Positions 57,535 to 64,000 of a stretch of 64,000 nucleotides of DNA are shown here, one piece after another (the first letter of the stretch is position 1; each line of letters starts with the position of its first letter). The notes under the pieces were generated by a model, which did no database searches, was not told where the DNA came from, and saw only the letters and a program-made list of their open reading frames with translations. The position numbers were made by a program, and so were the translations under genes. Source of the DNA: DASTFY01 sp963769115 (lineage in GTDB: Bacteria; Actinomycetota; Acidimicrobiia; Acidimicrobiales; Ilumatobacteraceae); assembly GCA_963769115.1 (NCBI GenBank), contig CAVYKN010000009.1:62001-126000 (forward strand), in the 5' to 3' direction.

Positions 57535-57828
57535 CCCAGATCACGATCCGAGCCGGCGAGGACCTCATCCTCCGCGTCAAGCAGTGCGCGGCCGAAGAGG
57601 GGAAGTCGATGAACGAGTACGTGACCATCGTGCTCGAGGTGGCCACCAACCCCTCCAACGCCTCGACCGCGGGCGAGCGCGTCCGGGAGCGGCTTGGCGC
57701 GGGCCGGGCTGCTGGCCGATCTCCCGCCGTACGAAGGAGTTCGGCCGGATCCTGCCGAGGTCGAAGAGGCGGCCCGGGAGGCGGCGAGGGGCAGGCCACT
57801 CTCGGAATTCGTCAGCGACATCCGTTGA
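57531..57828 (+). CDS. Ribbon-helix-helix antitoxin of a PIN toxin pair (frame broken)
   Basis: Residues 1-45 (PQITIRAGEDLILRVKQCAA, GKSMNEYVTIVL) fit an RHH/Arc-like DNA-binding domain. One extra T in the CTT near 57694 breaks the frame; without it the protein continues RLARAGLLADLPPYEGVRPD and ends GRPLSEFVSDIR at TGA 57826-57828, about 98 residues. The C-terminal half is the toxin-neutralising part. The start is leaderless. It overlaps the toxin start (TTGA). Confidence 0.8.
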
Positions 57829-58274
57829 GTGTCTTCGTCGACACGTCGGCCCTCGTCAAGCTCTATGTCGCTGAGGTCGACTCAGCAGTCATACGTGGGA
57901 TCGACGAGCGTCATGATCTCCGAGCTGACACGAGTCGAGTTGCCGGCGGCTCTGCACCGAAAGCGGCGGGCGGGCGAACTGAGCGTGCAGCGAGCGGAGG
58001 TCCTCGCCAGCGACGTTCGAAGCGGATTACTACGGGGAGGATGGCGACCCGCGGTTCACGGTGATGCGCATCTCCGACCGAACCATGATCACGGCCGCTG
58101 GCCTGGTGGCCCGGGCAGATCTGCGGGCTGGCGACGCGATCCAGCTCGCTTCGGCGCTTGTCGCTCGCCAGGTCGGTCGTGAGGTGACGGCGTTCGCGAC
58201 CTTCGACGCCCGCTTGCACACTGCTGCCGCCGTCGAGGGCTTCACGTTGGTGCCGCCGAGGCCGGCCTGCCTGA
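57825..58274 (+). CDS. PIN-domain (VapC-like) toxin (two or three frame breaks)
   Basis: Starts TTG 57825, MSVFVDTSALVKLYVAE, with the first catalytic Asp in VDTSALVK. Frame repairs near 57910 (giving VMISELTRVELPAALHRKRR) and 58020 (giving FEADYYGEDGDPRFTVMRIS) restore RADLRAGDAIQLASALVARQ with the second acidic group and FATFDARLHTAAAVEGFTLV. The natural end is FTLVPPRPA at 58274 if a third base is removed; the uncorrected frame runs to 58417, into the next gene. PIN toxins are metal-dependent RNases. Confidence 0.75.
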
Positions 58275-58310
58275 GCCGAAGCGCCCTCGGCGGCCGTACC
58301 ATCGACGGCC

Positions 58311-58958
58311 ATGGACACTCCCTTCGACCACGTCCTCACGACCGTCGACGAGCTGCGGGAGCTGTATCGCCAGCCGTCCCGCCTGGTCCAGGGCAAGAAG
58401 GTCGGCACGCTCGATGACGCGACGCGGACGTTCATCGCCGCCTCGCCGTTCGTGCTGCTGGCGACGGCGGCAGCCGACGGCTCGTGCGACGTGTCGCCGC
58501 GTGGCGGCCCGCCCGGCTTCGTGCGGGCGCTGGACGACCGGCGCTTGGCCCTGCCCGATCTGAGCGGCAACAACCTGCTCGACTCGCTCATCAACCTGAC
58601 GTCGAACCCTCAGGTCGGGCTGCTCTTCCTGCTCCCTGGCCGGGACGAGACGCTGCGGGTCGACGGGCGGGCCTGGGTGACCGTCGACACGACCGTGCTC
58701 GACCTGTGGGACGAGGAGCTGTCACGCCCGAAGACCGCGGTCGGGGTCGAGGTGGAGCACGCCTTCATCCACTGCGCCAAGTCCTTCCGCCGGGGCCGGG
58801 TGTGGGACCCGTCGTCGTGGGAGGAGCTGGCTGCCGCGCCGGACGCCTGCGAGCTCCTGGTCTCCCACATGAACCTGGACGTGGCGCCCGCCGACGTCAG
58901 GGCCAACCTGGAGCAGGGCTACGCCCACGACCTGGCCGCCGAGCGCCTGAGCTCCTAG
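58311..58958 (+). CDS. Pyridoxamine-5'-phosphate-oxidase-like (PPOX class) FMN-binding protein
   Basis: 215 residues. FVLLATAAADGSCDVSPRGG, LALPDLSGNNLLDSLINLTS and VGLLFLLPGRDETLRVDGRA match the DR_2398-like PPOX group of probable FMN-dependent enzymes; RGRVWDPSSWEE is typical near the end. Substrate unknown. ATG 58311 is 8 nt behind TACCAT (58297-58302), a leaderless layout. It converges on sufU with a 10-base gap. Confidence 0.88.
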   Translation: MDTPFDHVLTTVDELRELYRQPSRLVQGKKVGTLDDATRTFIAASPFVLLATAAADGSCDVSPRGGPPGFVRALDDRRLALPDLSGNNLLDSLINLTSNPQVGLLFLLPGRDETLRVDGRAWVTVDTTVLDLWDEELSRPKTAVGVEVEHAFIHCAKSFRRGRVWDPSSWEELAAAPDACELLVSHMNLDVAPADVRANLEQGYAHDLAAERLSS

Positions 58959-58968
58959 CGGCCGGCCG

Positions 58969-59463
58969 TCAGTTGGCGCTGGGGTCGGCGGTCTCGGTCT
59001 CGGCGTCGTCGAGGCCCTGGGCCAGGGTGTTCCAGGCCAGGGTGGCGCACTTGATGCGGACGGGGTACTTCACGACGCCCTGCAGCGCTTCGAGGTCACC
59101 GAGCTTCACGTCCGCTGCACCGTCCTCCGCCTGGCCGTTGTCCTCGTGGTCGTGGCCGTCCTCGATCGACAGGAGCGACTTGAACGCCTGGACGAGCGCC
59201 CGGGCCTCGGGCAACGAGCGGCCCTTCACGGCCTGGGACATCATCGAGGCCGAGCTCTGGCTGATCGAGCAGCCCTGGCCCCCGATGCGGATGTCGTCCA
59301 CCACCCCGTCGCTGACGGCCAGGTAGACCTGCACCTCGTCGCCGCAGAGGGGGTTGAAACCCTCGCTGCGCACGGCGGGCGGGGTGGGCAGCTCGCCCCG
59401 GTTCCGGGGGTTGCGGTAGTGGTCGAGGATGATCTCGCGGTACAGGTCTTCGAGGCCGGGCAT
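58969..59463 (-). CDS. sufU: Zn-dependent sulfur acceptor SufU
   Basis: 164 residues. The zinc ligands are C40 and D42 (NPLCGDEV), C65 (GQGCSISQSSASMM) and C139 (RIKCATLAWNTL). SufU takes persulfide from SufS and passes it to SufBCD. An insertion near residues 101-118 (EDGHDHEDNGQAEDGAADV) is acidic and His-containing. It follows sufS by 28 nt on the minus strand. ATG 59463. Confidence 0.95.
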   Translation of the reverse strand: MPGLEDLYREIILDHYRNPRNRGELPTPPAVRSEGFNPLCGDEVQVYLAVSDGVVDDIRIGGQGCSISQSSASMMSQAVKGRSLPEARALVQAFKSLLSIEDGHDHEDNGQAEDGAADVKLGDLEALQGVVKYPVRIKCATLAWNTLAQGLDDAETETADPSAN

Positions 59464-59491
59464 GGCGGCGGTGGTCCTCCTGGTCCCGTCT

Positions 59492-60723
59492 TCAGAGACC
59501 GAAGATGTCGGTGGCGGCGTCCAGGGCGTCGACGAGCGCGTCGGCGTCCGGGCGATCGTTATACAGGTAGAAGCTGGCCCGGCACGTGGCGCCCACGCCC
59601 AGGACCCGCATCAGCGGCTTGGCGCAGTGGTGCCCGGCTCGGATGTAGACGTTGGCCTGGTCCAGCACCTGGCTCACGTCGTGGGGGTGCAGGTCGCGGA
59701 AGGTGAACGACAGCGTCGCCCCGCGGACCTCGACGTTGGTCGGGCCGTGGATCGTGATGTCGTCCCCGTAGCGGTCCTTGAGGGCGCCCATGGCGTACCC
59801 GGCCATCTCCATCTCGTGCCCCCGCACGTTGGTCATGCCGAGGTCGGTCAGGTAGTCGAGCGCGACGCCGAAGCCGACCGCCTCTGTGATGGGTGGGGTG
59901 CCCGCCTCGAACTTGTCCGGCAGCGGAGCGGGGACGAACCCGTCGAGGCGGACGTCGGAGATCATGTTGCCGCCGCCGAGGAAGGGCGGGATGGCCTCCA
60001 GCAGCTCCTCGCGGCCCCACAGGACACCGATCCCCGTCGGTCCGCAGAGCTTGTGGGAGGAGAAGGCGACGAAGTCGGCGTCCATGGCCTGCACGTCCGT
60101 CGGGTTGTGAGGGACGAACTGGCAGGCGTCGACGATGGCGAGCGCGCCCGCGGCGTGGGCCGCATCGGAGAGCAGGCGGACGGGGTTGATGGTCCCGAGG
60201 ACGTTCGACATGGCGGTGAACCCGAAGGCCTTGGCGCCGTCGAGCAGCCGGTCCAGATCGGTGAGGTCGAGCTGGCCGTCCTCGGTCAGCGGCACCCAAC
60301 GCAGCTCGACGCCCCGCTCGGCGGCGAGGAGGTGCCACGGCACGATGTTGGCGTGGTGCTCCATCTCGGTGAGCACGACGATGTCCCCGGCGGCGAGCTG
60401 GGAGCGCCCCCACGAGTAGGCGACCAGGTTGAGCGCCTCCGTGGCGTTCTTGGTGAAGACCAGCTCGTGCGCGTGCGGGGCGTTGATGAAGCGCTGTGCC
60501 TTCCGGCGGGCGCCCTCGTAGGCCTCGGTGGCCTCCGCGGCCAACTTGTAGGCGCTGCGGTTGATGGGCGCGTAGGACGTCTCCATGAACCGGCTCATGG
60601 CGTCGATCACGACCCGCGGCTTCTGGCTGCTGTTGGCCGAGTCGAGGTAGACGATCGGCCGCCCGTCGACCTCGACGTCGAGGATGGGGAAGTCCTTACG
60701 GATGCGGGCGACGTCGAGCGTGC

Positions 60724-60727
<4 letters not shown>
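59492..60727 (-). CDS. sufS: Cysteine desulfurase SufS
   Basis: 411 residues, PLP fold type I. K226 (AFSSHKLCGPTGIGVLWG) binds PLP, the catalytic C368 is in RAGHHCAKPLM, and EMEHHANIVPW and DACQ form the cofactor site. It mobilises sulfur from cysteine for SufU. GTG 60727 overlaps the sufC2 stop (GTGA), so both are one message with sufU. Confidence 0.96.
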
Positions 60728-61518
<791 letters not shown>

Positions 61519-61525
61519 GGGTCCA

Positions 61526-61556
61526 AGTCTATTACCACTACGCGGATAGTGGTAAT
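61526..61556 (-). promoter_or_regulatory. Promoter and near-perfect Suf-type operator of sufC2-sufS-sufU
   Basis: ATTACCACTA (61531-61540), six-base spacer CGCGGA, TAGTGGTAAT (61547-61556): 10-base arms, exact. The -10 TAGACT is at 61531-61526, directly against the proximal arm, and transcription would begin at the GTG 61518. A bound dimer would cover the -10/-35 region. Confidence 0.65.
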
Positions 61557-61628
61557 GCCTCTCGACCTGCGGCGACTTGCTCCCCGGGCGGTTCGCCACA
61601 TCGGTCGCGGGGCGGGCAGACTGGCGGC

Positions 61629-62087
61629 GTGAGCGATCCCGGTTCCAGTCCTGACCAGCCCGTCGACAGCCCGCGCGACTGGGTGAACGAGCACATGGGT
61701 CGCTACCTGGCGACCGGCGGCCAGGACGGCCACGAGTGGAACGGCACGACTTGCCTCCTGCTCACCTACCAGGGCGCGGAGTCCGGGACGTGGCGCCGCA
61801 CCGCCCTGATCTACGGCCGCCACGGCGATGCCCTGGCCCTCGTCGCCTCCAAGGGCGGCGCACCGTCGGATCCCGCCTGGTACCGCTCGCTCGTCGCCCA
61901 TCCCGACGCCCGGGTGCAGGTGATGGACGAGGTCTTCGACGTGCGGGCCCGGACAGCGGACGCCGACGAGCGGGCCGCCATCTGGCCGGTGATGACCGCG
62001 CAGTGGCCGGCCTACGACGAGTACGTCGAGAAGGCCAAGGCCGCCGGGCGGGAGGAGATCCCCGTGGTCGTCCTCGAACGGGCCTGA
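61629..62087 (+). CDS. DDN-like (deazaflavin/F420-dependent nitroreductase family) protein
   Basis: 152 residues with the split-barrel family pattern: HMGRYLATGGQDGHEWNGTT, LIYGRHGDALALVASKGGAP, DPAWYRSLVAHPDARVQVMD. This resembles Ddn/nitroreductase-family deazaflavin proteins that use F420 in actinobacteria. GTG 61629 follows CAGACT by 6 nt. It is divergent from sufC2, with the operator in between, so the operator might affect both genes. Confidence 0.88.
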   Translation: MSDPGSSPDQPVDSPRDWVNEHMGRYLATGGQDGHEWNGTTCLLLTYQGAESGTWRRTALIYGRHGDALALVASKGGAPSDPAWYRSLVAHPDARVQVMDEVFDVRARTADADERAAIWPVMTAQWPAYDEYVEKAKAAGREEIPVVVLERA

Positions 62088-62111
62088 CCGCCGGCGGCCG
62101 TCCGGGCCGGC

Positions 62112-62787
62112 CTAGCTCCGGCCGCCCTCCAGGCCGAGGCCGGCTTGACGGGCCATCACGATCGCGTTCGAGCGGTCCGACGCGTGCACCTTGGTGAGCA
62201 CGTTCGACACGTGGTTGCGGACCGTCTTGGGGTTGAGGACCAGGCGGCGGGCGATCGTCTGGTTGTCGAGGCCCTGGGCGATCAGCTCGAGGATGTCGAG
62301 CTCGCGGTCGGTGAGCGACGGGAAGGCCTTGTTGCGGGTGGGACGACTTCGGGTCTGGGCCAGCTCGCTCACGGCCTGGGCCAGCTCCTGGTTGAGCACG
62401 ACCTCGCCACCGGCGACCGCCCGCAGCGCCCACTCCATGCGCTCGGGCCCCGTGCCCTTCACGAGGTAGCCGCGAGCGCCGTCGCGCAGCGCGGTCAGCA
62501 GCGTGTCGTGGTCCTCGGACATGGTGAGCAGGATCACCTTGACGTCGGGATGGCGCTCGACCAGCAGCCGGTTGACCTCCAGGCCCGAGCCGTCGGGGAG
62601 GCGGACGTCGAGGAGCACGATGTCGGGCCGGGTCTCCTCCACGAGGGCCGAGACGTCCTCCACCCGTTCCGCCTCGCCGACGAGCTCGATGCCATCCATC
62701 TCGGCCAGCGCGGCGGCGAGGCCGAGGCGGAACAGCGGATGATCGTCGACGATGAGCACGCGCAGCGTGCTCGGGAGCCGTCGTCAT
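62112..62787 (-). CDS. NarL/FixJ-type response regulator (frame broken near start)
   Basis: Receiver domain: LIVDDHPLFRLGLAAAL, the phospho-acceptor Asp in VLLDVRLPDGSGLEV and Lys in ARGYLVKGT. LuxR-type HTH: SLTDRELDILELIAQGLDNQ, TIARRLVLNPKTVRNHVSNV. GTG 62759 opens an intact frame, but removing one base near 62771 extends it to ATG 62787 (MTTAPSTLRVLIVDD), which overlaps the kinase stop as ATGA and gives a complete first strand. It acts with the kinase encoded upstream. Confidence 0.9.
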
Positions 62788-64000
62788 GGCAACACCGCCG
62801 GCAGGCGCACGTGCAGGTGGGTGCCGTGCGGTCGGTGCGGGCCGAGGGTCACGCTGCCGCCGAGCTCGGCCGCCCGCTCCCGCATGGCGGCGAGTCCGAC
62901 GCCACTGCCGATGCCGCTGCCGCTGCGTCTGTCCAGGCCGACACCGTCGTCCACGACGTCGATCTCCACGACCTCACGGGCGTCGATGCGCAGCCAGCAG
63001 GTGGCGGCCTGGGCGTGCCGCACCACGTTGGTCAGCGCCTCGGTGACGATGCGGTAGACGGCCACCTCCACGGCGGCCGGGAGCGCCGGCTCCTGCCCGG
63101 GGAGCTCGACGTGGAGCTGGACGGCACCGTCGATCGATCGCGCGAACTCGGCCACCGCGCCCATGAGCCCGAGCTCGTCCAGCGCTGACGGGCGCAGGTC
63201 CCGCACGATCCGCTTGACCTCGCCGACGGTGGTGTCGACCTCGTCGGCCAGGTGCGACAGGAGATCCATCGTCGGGCGGCCGGCGTCCGTGCGTTCGAGC
63301 TGGCGGATGGCGGTGCGCAGGCCGAGGGAGATGCCGGTCAGGGCCGGGCCGAGCCCGTCGTGGAGGTCCCGCCGGAGCCGGCGCCGCTCCTCCTCGCGAG
63401 CGGACAGCACGGCCAGGGACGACCGGCGCAGGTCGGCGGCGAGGCGGACCCAGCTCACCGCCAGCGCCAGCGGCGCGGCGAGCTCCTCGAGCGTGGCCTC
63501 GTCACGCGGACGGAGCGACGGCGCGTCCGCCCAGCCCACGATCACGCGCCCCACCACCTCGTCGTGGTGACGGAGCAGCAGCTCGTGGCGGCGGCCGAGC
63601 CCCGCCTTCGGCGCGTCCTCGGCCTCGTAGTCCGCGGCCCGCTCCCAGCCGCCACGAGCGGCGACCTCGATGACCACGGAATCGAGGCGCATCTCCCGGC
63701 CGAGGCTGGCGGCGAGCGCGGGGAGCAGGTCGTCACCCGGCCCGACCGAGCTCACGTGGGCCATCACCTGGCGGACGAGCGACAGGGTGTCGTCGCGGGA
63801 GCCGTAGACCAGGCGGTCGACGAGCCCGCGGATGCGCTGGCGGGCCGGCTCGACCAGCAGCGCGATCGCCCCGGTGGCGGCGACGAGCAGCCACGTCGGG
63901 CCGCTGCCGCCGACCATGCGACCGAGCCCGGCGACGAGGCCGGTGTAGATGACGACGATGCCGGCGGCCAGCAGCACCCACTCCAGGAACTGGTGCGAGG
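62784..64000 (-). CDS. NarL-type sensor histidine kinase, C-terminal part (runs off the window)
   Basis: The visible part has a membrane span or two (LLAAGIVVIYTGLVAGLGRM, WLLVAATGAIALLVEP), the linker ARQRIRGLVDRLVYGSRDD, a GAF-like middle (about 63500-63750), then HisKA_3 with phospho-His in RRDLHDGLGPALTGI and an HATPase domain (EALTNVVRHAQA, DDGVGLD, GVGLAAMRERAAELGGSV). The frame stays open to the right edge, so the N-terminus is outside. It likely phosphorylates the following response regulator, with which it overlaps by four bases. The signal is unknown. Confidence 0.92.
   Translation of the reverse strand, partial: SHQFLEWVLLAAGIVVIYTGLVAGLGRMVGGSGPTWLLVAATGAIALLVEPARQRIRGLVDRLVYGSRDDTLSLVRQVMAHVSSVGPGDDLLPALAASLGREMRLDSVVIEVAARGGWERAADYEAEDAPKAGLGRRHELLLRHHDEVVGRVIVGWADAPSLRPRDEATLEELAAPLALAVSWVRLAADLRRSSLAVLSAREEERRRLRRDLHDGLGPALTGISLGLRTAIRQLERTDAGRPTMDLLSHLADEVDTTVGEVKRIVRDLRPSALDELGLMGAVAEFARSIDGAVQLHVELPGQEPALPAAVEVAVYRIVTEALTNVVRHAQAATCWLRIDAREVVEIDVVDDGVGLDRRSGSGIGSGVGLAAMRERAAELGGSVTLGPHRPHGTHLHVRLPAVLP

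Overview
The window is GC-rich, almost fully coding DNA from an actinobacterium, most likely of the class Acidimicrobiia. The order dxr - site-2 protease - ispG - proS - rimP - nusA - ylxR - infB - DUF503 - rbfA - truB - ribF - rpsO - pnp is the actinobacterial housekeeping arrangement. An archaeal/eukaryote-type ProRS, a SUF system carrying a Rieske ferredoxin, an F420-type nitroreductase-like protein and many apparently leaderless genes fit that class. The lineage is inferred from gene content and is not proven. I see no rRNA, tRNA, CRISPR array, insertion sequence or prophage.

Layout. 1-2.8 kb: TetR start, lipoprotein and an acyltransferase/SGNH protein, all on minus. 3.1-12.1 kb: comM, dprA, xerC and an M23 peptidase, then rpsB-tsf-pyrH-frr-cdsA (translation and lipid synthesis). 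12.2-16.6 kb: four-gene polar amino-acid ABC importer (AapJQMP type). 16.6-29.9 kb: isoprenoid genes dxr and ispG, a site-2 protease, proS, and the rimP-nusA-ylxR-infB-DUF503-rbfA-truB-ribF run. 29.9-32.8 kb: minus-strand NMT1/THI5-type ABC importer. 33-37.9 kb: rpsO, pnp, M16 peptidase and a VOC protein. 37.8-44.8 kb: S9 peptidase, single-cluster ferredoxin, MFS, HxlR regulator, molybdopterin oxidoreductase and DUF6457. 44.8-49.6 kb: sufB, two small genes, sufD, Rieske and sufC1. 49.7-58.9 kb: serine hydrolase, purE-purK, htpX, a luciferase-like/hydrolase/MFS operon, YbaK-like protein, RHH-PIN toxin-antitoxin pair and PPOX-like protein. 59-61.6 kb: minus-strand sufC2-sufS-sufU. 61.6-64 kb: DDN-like protein and a NarL-type two-component system cut by the window end.

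How the genes work together. The main system is Fe-S cluster assembly, split into two loci about 9 kb apart. Three promoters (sufB, sufD, sufC2) carry the same dyad, built on an ACTA-N6-TAGT core that overlaps or flanks the -10. This suggests one repressor coordinates both halves. No regulator gene is adjacent, so its identity is open.

Caution on sequence quality. I count about 33 reading-frame breaks, nearly all net +1 and often next to short G/C runs. They hit essential genes (tsf, nusA, infB, pnp, sufB), so they are best read as uncorrected sequencing or assembly insertions. For broken genes I give the reconstructed span and say where the frame changes. Many genes start 6-9 nt after a TANNNT box with no Shine-Dalgarno, so leaderless transcription appears common; I used this to choose several starts.
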